64,000 nucleotides of DNA from Streptomyces sp. NBC_01476. Its GTDB lineage: Bacteria > Actinomycetota > Actinomycetes > Streptomycetales > Streptomycetaceae. The translations under genes and the position numbers were made by a program. The stretch lies in NCBI RefSeq assembly GCF_036227265.1, contig NZ_CP109446.1:7457001-7521000 (forward strand). Reading direction: 5' to 3'. The first letter of the stretch is position 1. The number at the start of each line of letters is the position of its first letter. The notes beneath the pieces are model-generated. The model was not told where the DNA came from, did no database searches, and was given only the letters and a program-made list of their open reading frames with translations. Below are positions 50,113-58,252 of the stretch, in pieces.

Positions 50113-50754
50113 TCACCGCTGCCGTCCCGGGCCGGCGCGGCGGCGCCCTGAGGTCTGTGTCTGCTGGTCGATGAGGGCGTACGCGGTACGGGCGGCCTGG
50201 TCCTCGACAGCCGCCAGGGTGTCCCGGCCGCGAGGCAGCATGTTCTGCTGCAGGAACAGGGACAGCCCGTGCGCGGCGGCGGAGATCCGGATCAGCAGGT
50301 CGAGGGCTGCCTCCCGGTCGGGGACGACGGCGCGGGCCACCGGCAGCAACTGGTCGTGCAGGGCGGCGCCCGCCCGGGCCAGTTCCTCATGGCGGCCCTT
50401 GTCGAGGCCGGCCAGGAAGGTGATGTCGAACAGCGCGCGCTCCTGCGCGGCGAAGCGCACATAGGCCGCCGCGTACGCGGCCAACTGCTCGGCGGGGTCG
50501 GTGCTGGTGGCCGTCGCGGCCCGGTAGCGCCGCTGCTGCTCCTCGTACCCCTTCAGCGCCAGCGAGGCCAACAGGGCATCGCGGTCGGCGAAGTGCTTGT
50601 AGGGCGCGGACACGCTCACCCCCGCCCTGCGGCATGCCTCGGCCAGGGTGAAGCCGTGCGGGCCCCGCTCCGCCACCAGGGCGAGAGCGGCCTGCTCCAG
50701 CGCGTTGCGCAGGTCGCCGTGGTGCTTGCCGGTGGGGCGTCGGTTGACTGTCAC
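50113..50754 (-). CDS. TetR-family regulator, divergent from an SDR gene
   Basis: A 213-residue TetR regulator with the DNA-binding helices GFTLAEACRRAGVSVSAPYK and HFADRDALLASLALKG. The C-terminal part resembles TetR_C_33-like domains (AQERALFDITFLAG). The GTG start at 50754 has no clear ribosome-binding site. The palindrome at 50773-50789 is 19 bp upstream and likely its operator. It converges with the preceding TetR gene. Confidence 0.85.
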   Translation of the reverse strand: MTVNRRPTGKHHGDLRNALEQAALALVAERGPHGFTLAEACRRAGVSVSAPYKHFADRDALLASLALKGYEEQQRRYRAATATSTDPAEQLAAYAAAYVRFAAQERALFDITFLAGLDKGRHEELARAGAALHDQLLPVARAVVPDREAALDLLIRISAAAHGLSLFLQQNMLPRGRDTLAAVEDQAARTAYALIDQQTQTSGRRRAGPGRQR

Positions 50755-50772
50755 GCCGCTGAGGTTAACACT

Positions 50773-50789
50773 ATTCACCTCAGGTGAAT
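50773..50789. promoter_or_regulatory. 17-bp TetR operator
   Basis: ATTCACCT-C-AGGTGAAT is a perfect palindrome between the divergent TetR and SDR genes. A further GCATTCACCA half-site follows at about 50791. Confidence 0.75.
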
Positions 50790-50862
50790 GGCATTCACCA
50801 TGGCCTTCACCATGCTCGGCGGCCGTCAGACCGCCGAGGTCGCCGACCTTGAGGGAGATCCC

Positions 50863-51807
50863 GTGCCCCGACCCGATCCGACGCGGTGGACCGCCCGCGA
50901 CGTACCCGACCAGCGCGGCCGTACCGCCGTGATCACCGGAGCCAATACCGGGATCGGCTTCGAGACCGCCAAGGCGCTCGCCCTGCACGGCGCGTCCGTC
51001 GTCCTCGCGGTGCGCGACCCGGACAAGGGCGAGCGGGCCGCGGCCGGGATCGCCGCCGCCACGCCGGACGCCGCGGTGCGCGTCCAGCGCCTCGACCTGA
51101 GCTCGCTTGACTCGGTACGGACCGCCGCCGGCGAACTGCGCGGGAGCTGCCCCAGGATCGATCTGCTGATCAACAACGCCGGCGTGATGCAGGCCCCGCG
51201 GCGGACGACCCAGGACGGCTTCGAACTCCACTTCGGCACCAACCACCTGGGGCACTTCGCCCTCACCGGCCTGCTGCTCGACCGGATGCTCGATGTGCCC
51301 GGCTCCCGTGTCGTCACGGTCAGCAGCGCCGGGCACCGCCAAGGTGGCCCCATGGATCTGGACGACGTCGACTGGACCGCTCGCCCGTACGACTCCACCG
51401 CCGCCTACGCGCACTCCAAGCGGGCCAATCTGATGTTCACCTATGAACTCCAGCGCAGGCTCGCCGGCCGGGCGGAGACCATCGCGGTCGCCGCCCACCC
51501 CGGCGGGGCGGACACCGGGGGCTCGCGCGCCGCGACGGCGTCCCGAGGCCCGGTGGGGCGCGCCGTGTTCGCCCTCGCGGTCCGCCCGTTGCTGATGCAG
51601 AGTCCTGAGCAGGGCGCGTGGCCGCTGCTGCGTGCGGCGACGGACCCGGCGGTGGCGGGGGGCCAGTACTACGGGCCCGGCGGATTCCTGGAGAGCAAGG
51701 GCCACCCCAAGGCCGTCCGCTCGAACGACGAGTCCCACGACACCGGTGCCCAGCAGCGCTTGTGGGCTCTGTCCGAAGAGCTGACCGGCGTCCGCTTCCC
51801 CCGGTAG
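50863..51807 (+). CDS. Short-chain dehydrogenase, retinol-dehydrogenase-like
   Basis: A 314-residue SDR. The cofactor motif is TGANTGIG near residue 25, NNAGVM near 103, active-site Ser in VTVSSAGHR, and Tyr/Lys in YAHSKRAN near 186. Length and the NHLGHFALTGLLL segment match the retinol-dehydrogenase/WWOX-like subgroup. GTG 50863 is chosen for GAGGGAG five bases upstream; an ATG 75 bp earlier overlaps the operator. Likely regulated by the divergent TetR. Confidence 0.88.
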   Translation: MPRPDPTRWTARDVPDQRGRTAVITGANTGIGFETAKALALHGASVVLAVRDPDKGERAAAGIAAATPDAAVRVQRLDLSSLDSVRTAAGELRGSCPRIDLLINNAGVMQAPRRTTQDGFELHFGTNHLGHFALTGLLLDRMLDVPGSRVVTVSSAGHRQGGPMDLDDVDWTARPYDSTAAYAHSKRANLMFTYELQRRLAGRAETIAVAAHPGGADTGGSRAATASRGPVGRAVFALAVRPLLMQSPEQGAWPLLRAATDPAVAGGQYYGPGGFLESKGHPKAVRSNDESHDTGAQQRLWALSEELTGVRFPR

Positions 51808-51833
51808 CCCGCCGCGGCGACCGGAGTCCTGGT

Positions 51834-51870
51834 TTGACCAAATGCGAGTGGCTTCTTACATTAAAGTAAG
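51834..51870 (+). promoter_or_regulatory. Promoter with inverted repeat upstream of the SDR at 51918
   Basis: TTGACC (51834-51839), a 17-bp spacer and TACATT (51857-51862) form a good promoter. CTTAC (51855-51859) and GTAAG (51866-51870) are inverted arms over the -10, giving a likely repressor site. The matching regulator is unknown; the HxlR site at 56788 has related AGTAAGTAACTT words. Confidence 0.6.
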
Positions 51871-51917
51871 TGCACCGGTACATGAGCTTCGGTGCGTACC
51901 AGGAGAAGGGCCATCCG

Positions 51918-52688
51918 ATGGCGGCATCACAGGGACGACTGCACGGAACGACCGCCGTGGTCACGGGCGCCAGCAGCGGCATCGGCCGCGCCACCGCGCT
52001 GCGGCTGGCGGAGGAGGGTGCCGCCGTGGTGCTCGTGGCCCGGCGCGAGGACAAGATCGGCGAGGTCGCCGACGCGATCTCCGCCCAGGGCGGCCGGGCC
52101 GTCACCGCGGCGCTGGACATCGCCGACGCCGACGCGGCGGCGCGCGCGGTCGAGACGGCCGTCAGCGAGTTCGGACGTCTCGACATCCTCGTGAACGCCG
52201 CCGGTGTGATGCTCAACGGCGACACACTCCAGGCCGAGCTGCGCGAGTGGGACGCGATGGTGGACGTCAATCTGAAGGGCCTGATGTACATGACCAAGGC
52301 GGCCCTTCCGCACCTTCTCGACGCCGCCAAGACCAGCGACCGGCAGGTCAGCGACGTGGTCAACATCAGCTCGGTGGCCGGGCGGGCGGCGGCGCCGACC
52401 GTGGCGATCTACAACGCCACCAAGTTCGGTGTGACGGCCGCGACCGAGTCGTGGCGGCAGGAGTACACCCGCAGCAATGTGCGCTTCTCGGTCGTGGAGC
52501 CCGGCGCCGTCGACACCGGGCTCTTCGGCCATCAGCAGCAGCACGCCCAGGAGCAGTCCGCCACCATGTTCGCCGGCGTGGAGAAGCTGCACCCCGAGGA
52601 CATCGCCGACGCGGTCGCGTACATCGCCACCAGCCCGCGCCGCCGCGCCGTCAACGAAATGGTCGTCCGCCCGACCGACCAGGCATGA
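51918..52688 (+). CDS. Classical SDR oxidoreductase
   Basis: A 256-residue SDR with cofactor motif TGASSGIG near residue 15, NAAGVM near 90, catalytic Ser in NISSVAG near 150, and YNATK near 163. The ARRED after the second strand suggests NADP preference. The PGAVDTGLF segment and the insertion SDRQVSDV match the clavaldehyde-dehydrogenase/serine-dehydrogenase-like group. Start ATG 51918 with GAAGGG upstream. Its own promoter lies at 51834. Confidence 0.88.
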   Translation: MAASQGRLHGTTAVVTGASSGIGRATALRLAEEGAAVVLVARREDKIGEVADAISAQGGRAVTAALDIADADAAARAVETAVSEFGRLDILVNAAGVMLNGDTLQAELREWDAMVDVNLKGLMYMTKAALPHLLDAAKTSDRQVSDVVNISSVAGRAAAPTVAIYNATKFGVTAATESWRQEYTRSNVRFSVVEPGAVDTGLFGHQQQHAQEQSATMFAGVEKLHPEDIADAVAYIATSPRRRAVNEMVVRPTDQA

Positions 52689-52804
52689 CGGCCGGCGCGC
52701 ATGTCCCGCCCGCCGCCGGGGGGCCGCAGTAGCCTGGAAACCAGGACGCGCGGGCCGCGGGACGTGCCCCGCGCGTGAGGACCCGCTGGTGAAAGGGGCT
52801 CCAG

Positions 52805-53191
52805 GTGGACGCGGATCGAGCCGGCCGTCTGGTCTCGCAGCTACAGGCTCGCGACGTCATGGCGCATCTGGACCGGACAGGCGTGTACGAATGCGGGATC
52901 CGCGTGGTCCTCGACAGCAAGCTCGAAGCCCGCTGGGACCTGGCCGGGACCGCGGGCCTTGAGGCGGAGATCGTCAGCGACGGGGTCCTCGTCGGTTTCG
53001 TGCCGCACGTCGAGGGGTCGGAGGACTTCACCGACGAGCAGATCGTGGAGCAGATCGCCACGACCCGCTACACCGTGGAGGGCCTGCACCCGCCCACCGA
53101 CGGCGCGGGCACCCAGGAGCGTCCGCCGTCCCCGCCGCGGGAGGACGAACGCCCCCGATGGACGGACCGCCTCAGGCGCGGCCGGCAGTGA
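52805..53191 (+). CDS. Conserved-looking hypothetical protein
   Basis: A 128-residue soluble protein that I do not recognise. Residues 1-90 look folded, with alternating beta strands (IRVVLDSKLEARWDLAG, LEAEIVSDGVLVGFVPHV); the last 35 are Pro/Arg-rich and charged. GTG start at 52805 with AAAGGGG about nine bases upstream. Codon use is normal. It lies 116 bp after the SDR gene and could be in the same transcript. Confidence 0.65.
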   Translation: MDADRAGRLVSQLQARDVMAHLDRTGVYECGIRVVLDSKLEARWDLAGTAGLEAEIVSDGVLVGFVPHVEGSEDFTDEQIVEQIATTRYTVEGLHPPTDGAGTQERPPSPPREDERPRWTDRLRRGRQ

Positions 53192-53208
53192 CGGAGCCGT
53201 ACGCGACC

Positions 53209-53759
53209 TGAGGCGGTCCCCTCCCCGCGGCTGCGGGCGGCGCGCCGCTACCCGATGGTCGCCGGGATCGGCATGTCGCTGGGCACCGCGACACTGCTGC
53301 ACGCCGCCGTACTGGCTCCCGACCGCTTCGAGCGGCTCGTGCTGACCGCCCCGGGCACGGCCTGGGAGACCAGGGCGCCCCAGGGCACGCTCTACGCGTC
53401 GATGGCCGACCTGGTCGAGGAGCGCGGTGCGGCGGCGCTGGAGGCGCTGCTGCGTGCGGCGCCCGTCCCGCCCCGCACACCAGGATGCGGCCGGCATGCC
53501 GCTGCCGGTCGACGTGGACGAAGCACTGGTGCCGGCGGTGCTGCGCGGGGCGGGCTCCTCGGACATGCCGGCCCGCCAACTCATCGCCCGGCTGCGCCTG
53601 CCGGTGCTGATCCTGCCCTGGGCCGACGACCCGGCACACCCCCTGTCAACGGCGGCCGAACTGGTCTCCCTCATCCCCGACTCGGTCGCCGAGACCGCCA
53701 GGACCACTGATGACCTGCGTCGTTGGGGCCGGCGCGCAGCGGATTTCCTGGCGGCCTGA
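53209..53759 (+). pseudogene. Truncated and frameshifted alpha/beta-hydrolase
   Basis: The nucleophile elbow GMSLGTATLLHAAVLAPDRF (53266 on) and VLTAPGTAWETRAPQGTL are clear alpha/beta-hydrolase sequence in one frame. At about 53465-53500 the similarity moves to another frame, which continues RLRLPVLILPWADDPAHP and ends at 53759. The first third of the gene is missing, and the expected catalytic His near the end is not seen. One frameshift plus a 5' deletion makes this a remnant. Confidence 0.75.
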
Positions 53760-53905
53760 CATCCGCGGAACACCAACCGACATCAAGGAGTATGTCCTGA
53801 TTTCGTAACGTAGGTCGGGTCGGTCCCGCTATGTGCGCGCGGGTCGGAGAGAGTTGCGTCCTCGGCACTTCGCCGGGAACCGCCTCTAGATGATGGGGGA
53901 ACCTC

Positions 53906-54373
53906 GTGTCCCGTATTGCCGCCCGTCTGACCGCCGGAGTCCTGGTCTCCGGTGCCCTGGTCGCCGCCGCAGCCATGCCGGCATCCGCCGCCGACCACCG
54001 CCGTCACCTGCCCCGCCCGAGCGTGGTGCTGGGCAAGGTCCAGTACGACAGTCCCGGTGCCGACAACCGCACGAACCGTTCGCTGAACGGGGAGTGGGTC
54101 ACCGTCACCAACACCAGCCGCAGCGCGGTCAATCTGCGCGGCTGGACGCTGAGGGACGCCGACGGCGCCAGGTACACCTTCGAACTGCGCCTGGGCGGGC
54201 GCCAGTCGGTACGCGTCCACACCGGGGCCGGCCGCGACACCGCCCATGACGTGTACCAGAACCGGCGCGTCCACGTCTGGGACAACACGGACACCGCGAC
54301 CCTGCGCGACCAGCGGGGCCGCGTCGTCGACAGTGAGTCCTGGGGGCGCCGCCACGGCGGCGGACGCCGCTGA
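53906..54373 (+). CDS. Secreted lamin-tail-domain protein
   Basis: A 155-residue exported protein. Signal peptide 1-28 (LTAGVLVSGALVAAAAMP, cut at ASA). The single lamin-tail domain (about 40-145) shows LNGEWVTVTNTSRSAVNLRG, WTLRDADG and a GRDTAHDVYQNRR loop. Small LTD proteins of this kind are common in Streptomyces and are thought to bind the envelope or DNA; no enzyme domain is attached. GTG start at 53906. Confidence 0.85.
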   Translation: MSRIAARLTAGVLVSGALVAAAAMPASAADHRRHLPRPSVVLGKVQYDSPGADNRTNRSLNGEWVTVTNTSRSAVNLRGWTLRDADGARYTFELRLGGRQSVRVHTGAGRDTAHDVYQNRRVHVWDNTDTATLRDQRGRVVDSESWGRRHGGGRR

Positions 54374-54414
54374 CACCACGCGGTGACACCTCCGCGGCGA
54401 GCAGTCGCCGCGGG

Positions 54415-54446
54415 CGCCCGGCCGGGGACTCCCGGCCGGGCGTTTT
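54415..54446 (+). terminator. Intrinsic terminator with T-tract
   Basis: CGCCCGGCCGGG (54415-54426) pairs perfectly with 54431-54442, followed by TTTT (54443-54446). A second hairpin precedes it at about 54392-54412. It follows the lamin-tail gene by 41 bp. Confidence 0.9.
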
Positions 54447-54447
54447 C

Positions 54448-54512
54448 CGTCGGTCGACGTCGGTCGACGTTCGGTTCCCGCCGGTCGCGGTCGGTCGCCG
54501 CCGGTCGCCGTG
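54448..54512. repeat. GGTCG-rich short repeats
   Basis: About 65 bp made of irregular copies of CGGTCG and GTCGACGT, between the terminator and the phosphatase stop. Likely slippage-derived; no function seen. Confidence 0.6.
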
Positions 54513-54578
54513 GGCCGCCCGGATCCTCGCGGCGCCGCAGCTCCCCGTGGGCCGGCCGAACCCGTCGGTGTGCGGGGG

Positions 54579-55772
54579 TCAGCTGACGCGCTGGACGGCG
54601 ACCATGGCCACGTCGTCGGCCAGGCGGGTGTCGACGAAGCTGAACAGGTCGGTCTTGATGGTTTCGAGGAGCGACTGGGGGCCGTCCGGCGCCCAGCGGG
54701 CCAGCCGCTCGGTGAGCGGGTAGAAGGTGCCCCTGGCGTCGCGGGCCTCGATCACGCCGTCGGTGTAGAGCAGGATGATGTCGCCGATGTCGAGACCGTA
54801 GGTGTCGACGTGCTGCGTCTGCCCGGTGAGGTCGCCCAGGCCCAGCGGCAGCTCGGGCCGGTCGGGCAGGAGCGCTCGCACGGCCCTGCCGTGGATGAGC
54901 AGCGGCGGTGGGTGGCCGGAGTTGACGACCTCCACGGTGCTGCCGTCCGAGGCGATGTCGATCACCACGGCGGTCACGAACCGCTCCAGGAAGTGGGCTT
55001 CGAGCGGTGGCGGCCCGTCGTCGCCGGCCGGCCGCGGACCGGGCTCCGCGTTCTTGTCCCAGGCGCAGTCCGGATCGCCGTCCTCCGCGATGTCCACCAG
55101 ATCCTGGCGCAGGTTCGTGTCGAGGAAGCCGGGCAGGGCGGCCAGCGGGATACGGGCGCGTACCGCGCGGCGGAAGGCGCTGAGCATCAGCCCGGTGACT
55201 TCGACCGCGGCCAGACCCTTGCCCTGGACGTCGCCGACGAGCACCCGGGTGGCGTCCCGGTCGGTGACCGCCGCCGCGTACAGGTCACCCCCGATCGCCG
55301 CCTCCTCGTCGGCCGCGAGGTACATGGAGGAGATGGTGACCCGCCCGAGCCGCTGCGGCAGCGGCCGCAGCAGGGCGCGCTGGGTGACGGCGGCGACCTT
55401 GCGGACCTGCGCGAGCTGGTGTTCGCGCCGCCGGCGCAGGACCGCGGCGGTGACCGACGCGACGCCGACCAGGACGCCGGTGACCAGGATGACGGGGAAG
55501 TTCGCGGTGTCGAGGGTGCGGTTCTCCGCCGAGGTCAGCACGATGCCGCCGATGGAGACGAGGGAGACCACGAGGACACCGGTGGGCCACAGGAAAACCG
55601 CCGACAGCGCGGGCACCGCGACCATCAGCCCGCCGATCCGGATGTCGGAACCGCCTGCCAGGTCAACGGCCAGCAGAGTGGCAATCCCCAGCAACGCCGC
55701 CACGAGCAGGCATGCCCGGGACCTGAGCAGCCGCTGGCTGGGCGGCGGCCCCTCGGCGCCGCTCGATTCCAT
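54579..55772 (-). CDS. Membrane-bound PP2C (SpoIIE-type) phosphatase
   Basis: A 397-residue protein with about three membrane helices in the first 110 residues (LLVAALLGIATLLAVDL, VFLWPTGVLVVSLVSIGGIV, FPVILVTGVLVGVASVTA). A short coiled linker leads to the PP2C domain (about 140-395). Metal motifs are IGGDLYAA, VGDVQGKG, LYTDGVIE and ADDVAMV. An Asp/Gly/Pro-rich insertion sits near 240-265. Such proteins dephosphorylate anti-anti-sigma factors in response to envelope signals. No partner gene is adjacent. Confidence 0.88.
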   Translation of the reverse strand: MESSGAEGPPPSQRLLRSRACLLVAALLGIATLLAVDLAGGSDIRIGGLMVAVPALSAVFLWPTGVLVVSLVSIGGIVLTSAENRTLDTANFPVILVTGVLVGVASVTAAVLRRRREHQLAQVRKVAAVTQRALLRPLPQRLGRVTISSMYLAADEEAAIGGDLYAAAVTDRDATRVLVGDVQGKGLAAVEVTGLMLSAFRRAVRARIPLAALPGFLDTNLRQDLVDIAEDGDPDCAWDKNAEPGPRPAGDDGPPPLEAHFLERFVTAVVIDIASDGSTVEVVNSGHPPPLLIHGRAVRALLPDRPELPLGLGDLTGQTQHVDTYGLDIGDIILLYTDGVIEARDARGTFYPLTERLARWAPDGPQSLLETIKTDLFSFVDTRLADDVAMVAVQRVS

Positions 55773-55878
55773 ACGAACAACCTACCGCCCTCCGGCCTGC
55801 ACTTCTCGTCGGAATGGCCGATATGTCCGCAGCGTCGGTCCGTGTGCCGGTCCGAGGGGTCCGGGGGGTCCGAGGGGT

Positions 55879-55926
55879 GGGCCGGGCGGCCCGAGGGGTG
55901 GTCGGTCCCCACGGGCCGCCCGGCCC
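55879..55926 (-). terminator. Terminator after the minus-strand SDR gene
   Basis: A 15-bp perfect stem (55879-55893 with 55912-55926), loop 18 nt, 25 bp beyond the SDR stop. The adjacent 55850-55880 repeats GGTCCGAGGGG-type words. Confidence 0.75.
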
Positions 55927-55950
55927 GGGTGGTCGTCGCGGTGCGGGGAT

Positions 55951-56736
55951 TCAGACGGTGGGGGTGGTGCCGCCGTCGATGACATGCTCGGCGCCGACGA
56001 TGGACGAAGCGCGGTCGGAGACGAGGAAGGCGACCAGTTCCCCGACTTCCTCGGGCCGGTTGGGGCGGCCCAGCGGGATGCCGCCGAGGGAGGCCATGAG
56101 TTTGTCCAGCGCCGCTTCCTCGGTGATGCCGGCCTCCTCGGCGATCCGCGCGACGAGGGCGTCGGCGGAGGTGGTCTGCACGAAGCCGGGCGAGACGGTG
56201 TTGACCCGCACCCCGTGCGGCGCGACCTCGTTGGCCAGTCCCTTGCTGTACGTGGTCAGCGCGGCCTTGGCGGCGGCGTACGCGAGCGTCCCGTTCCACA
56301 GGGGCATGCGGCGCTGGATCGAGGAGACGTGCACGATGGCCCCCTTGCCCGCCTTGATCATGCCGGGCAGCAGGCCGCGGTCCAGCCGGACGGCGGCCAG
56401 CAGGTTCGTGCTCAGTTCCCGGCTCCAGTCGTCCTCGTCCAGCGCGGCGAAACCGCCCGAGGGTGCTTCGGAGCCGCCGAGGTTGTTGACCAGGATGTCC
56501 ACCCCGCCGAGGCGGCTGTGTGCTTCGGCGACCACGGTGGCCGCCCCGTCGGGGGTGGCGAGATCGGCGGCGATGAAGCCTTCGGGGGCCACGTCGTCCG
56601 GTTGCTTGCGGGCCGTCACCAGCACGGTGGCCCCGGCCGCGGCCAGCCGGCGGGCGATGGCCGCGCCCGCGCCCTTGGAACCGCCGGTGACCAGGGCGCG
56701 CCGGCCGTCGAGGGAGTCGCTGGGGAAGGTGCTCAT
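55951..56736 (-). CDS. SDR oxidoreductase
   Basis: A 261-residue SDR with cofactor motif TGGSKGAG near residue 17, NNLGG near 88, Ser in HVSSIQRR near 140 and YAAAKAAL near 156. The GGSKG form of the motif and the loss of Ala in NNAG match the subgroup next to HxlR regulators. ATG 56736 with GGAACGGAA upstream. Divergent from the HxlR gene. Confidence 0.88.
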   Translation of the reverse strand: MSTFPSDSLDGRRALVTGGSKGAGAAIARRLAAAGATVLVTARKQPDDVAPEGFIAADLATPDGAATVVAEAHSRLGGVDILVNNLGGSEAPSGGFAALDEDDWSRELSTNLLAAVRLDRGLLPGMIKAGKGAIVHVSSIQRRMPLWNGTLAYAAAKAALTTYSKGLANEVAPHGVRVNTVSPGFVQTTSADALVARIAEEAGITEEAALDKLMASLGGIPLGRPNRPEEVGELVAFLVSDRASSIVGAEHVIDGGTTPTV

Positions 56737-56787
56737 GATGGTTCCGTTCCGGGATGCGGGCACGCCGGACGCCGCCCCCATAGTCAG

Positions 56788-56822
56788 TGCTAAAATAGGA
56801 GTAAGTAACTTTCACTTTAGCA
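56788..56822. promoter_or_regulatory. HxlR operator region
   Basis: TGCTAAA (56788-56794) and TTTAGCA (56816-56822) are perfect inverted arms 21 bp apart. AGTAAGTAACTT lies between them. They occupy the divergent space between the SDR and HxlR genes. Confidence 0.6.
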
Positions 56823-56843
56823 GTAACCAGGGGGAGTGCCACC

Positions 56844-57353
56844 GTGGCGAGCCGGATCAGACTGGAGGACCGGGAGTGCCCGCTGTCCACGACCGTGCAG
56901 CACGTCGGCGAGTGGTGGACGCTGCTCCTGCTCCATGACGCCTTCGACGGCTATACGCGCTTCGACCAGTTCCAGCAGAGCCTCGGCATCTCCTCCAGCA
57001 TGCTGACCACACGTCTGAAGACGCTGGTCGAGGACGGGCTCCTGGAGCGCCGCCCGTACCGAACCAACCCGGTCCGCCACGAGTACGTCCTCACCGAGCT
57101 GGGCCGTTCCCTGCGTCCGGTGATCGTCGCCCTGGCCGCCTGGGGCAACTCCCGTCTCACGCCCGAGCAGCGCAGCATGATCCTCGTCGACGCCGGCAGC
57201 GGGGAAGAGGTCGAACCCGTGGTGGTCGACGCGAAGACCGGCCGCCGACTCGACGACAGCGACGCCTATGTGTTCACCGCGGGACCGGCGGCGAGCCCGG
57301 CGATGCGCGAGCGCTACCGCCCGGCTGCCGAAGGGGACGGCCCGCAGCGGTAG
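56844..57353 (+). CDS. HxlR-family transcriptional regulator
   Basis: A 169-residue HxlR winged-helix protein. Family features are the leading DRECPLSTTVQHVGEWWTLL with its Cys, FDGYTRFDQFQQSLGISSSM and LTTRLKTLVEDGLLERRPYR. The C-terminal 50 residues extend beyond the minimal domain. GTG start at 56844 after GGGGGAG. HxlR proteins often respond to aldehydes or quinones and control a neighbouring oxidoreductase, here the divergent SDR. Confidence 0.9.
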   Translation: MASRIRLEDRECPLSTTVQHVGEWWTLLLLHDAFDGYTRFDQFQQSLGISSSMLTTRLKTLVEDGLLERRPYRTNPVRHEYVLTELGRSLRPVIVALAAWGNSRLTPEQRSMILVDAGSGEEVEPVVVDAKTGRRLDDSDAYVFTAGPAASPAMRERYRPAAEGDGPQR

Positions 57354-57450
57354 GCGCCGCCGAGCCGCCACCGGGTGTGCGGGCGGAGGGTGCGTGGGCC
57401 AGGGGTGTGCGGGCAAAGAACGCGATATCCGCGGTGCCCGCGGTGCCGGG

Positions 57451-57579
57451 TTACTCGGCGGAGTGGCGGATGGCGTCCAGGACGATGTGCGCCACGTGTT
57501 CGTCGACCAGTGAGTACTCGACCTCGCGGGCATCCCGGTGCGTGGACACGATGTGCGACGTGCGCAGCACCCGCCACCG
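57451..57579 (-). pseudogene. C-terminal remnant of a zinc-type ArsR regulator
   Basis: The minus strand reads IVSTHRDAREVEYSLVDEHV then AHIVLDAIRHSAE before TAA. This is the beta-wing and last helix of an ArsR/SmtB regulator. The alpha-5 zinc site DxH-x10-HxxE is complete (DEH...HSAE), with the same spacing as SmtB Asp104/His106/His117/Glu120. Upstream in this frame a TGA (57580-57582) intervenes and the recognition helix is missing. It meets a CobW fragment of opposite orientation at about 57575. Confidence 0.7.
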
Positions 57580-58141
57580 TCAGGTGGTGGCCGGCACGCC
57601 CGCGCTCGTGACGGAGGCGTTCGCCGGTTTCGATGTCGCCGCTGCCGCCGCGGCTCAGCACCCCGCCTCGGCGCGCCTGCCGCACGACGCGGACGGAGCG
57701 GGGGTGTCGACCCTCGTCTGGCGGCGCCGGCGCCCGTTCCACCCGGAGCGGCTCTTCGACGCGCTGGAGGACGTGGTGTGTGCGGCGGCGCGGAGCCGCG
57801 GTCGTTTCTGGCTCGCCGACCGCCCCGATGTGCTGCTGTCCTGGGAGGCCGCGGGCGGCGCCTTGTGCGTCGAGGCCGCCGGACGCTGGCTGGCCTCGCT
57901 TCCCGACGCGGCATGGGACCGGGAAAGCGGCACCCGCAGGGCCGCGGCGGCGCTGGACCGGGACCCCGAACGCGGCGACCGCCGCCAGCACTTGGTCTTC
58001 ACCCCACCCGGCCTCGACCGGGACGGGCTCACCGAACTCCTGGACTCGTGCCTGCTCACCGATGCCGAACACGCCGGCGGGCCCCGTGCCTGGCGGCAGC
58101 TTCCGGCGGCCTTCGACGAACTGCTCGACCAGGTTTCCTGA
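57575..58141 (+). pseudogene. C-terminal half of a CobW/COG0523 GTPase
   Basis: About 188 codons match the CobW C-terminal domain: GVSTLVWRRRRPFHPERLFD, SRGRFWLADRPDVLLSWEAA, QHLVFTPPGLDRDGL and LLDSCLLTDAEHAGGP. The entire GTPase half, including GxxGxGKT and the CxCC metal motif, is absent. In-frame sequence before 57575 is the reverse complement of the ArsR remnant, not CobW. COG0523 proteins deliver zinc under Zur or ArsR control, so this was probably a zinc-homeostasis locus (inference). Confidence 0.75.
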
Positions 58142-58252
58142 TCCGGCCGGCCGGCAGGCCCGCCGGTGCGCCGGTCGGCTCCGTGGCGGAGCGAACGGGC
58201 CGGAAGCCGTTCTCCGGCCTCCGGCCCGGCCCGCCGCCGTGACGCCGCTCGC

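Noticed and set aside
57377..57574. The N-terminal extension of the CobW-like frame
   Set aside because: This part is the reverse complement of the ArsR remnant and has no CobW similarity; only the portion after about 57575 is CobW.
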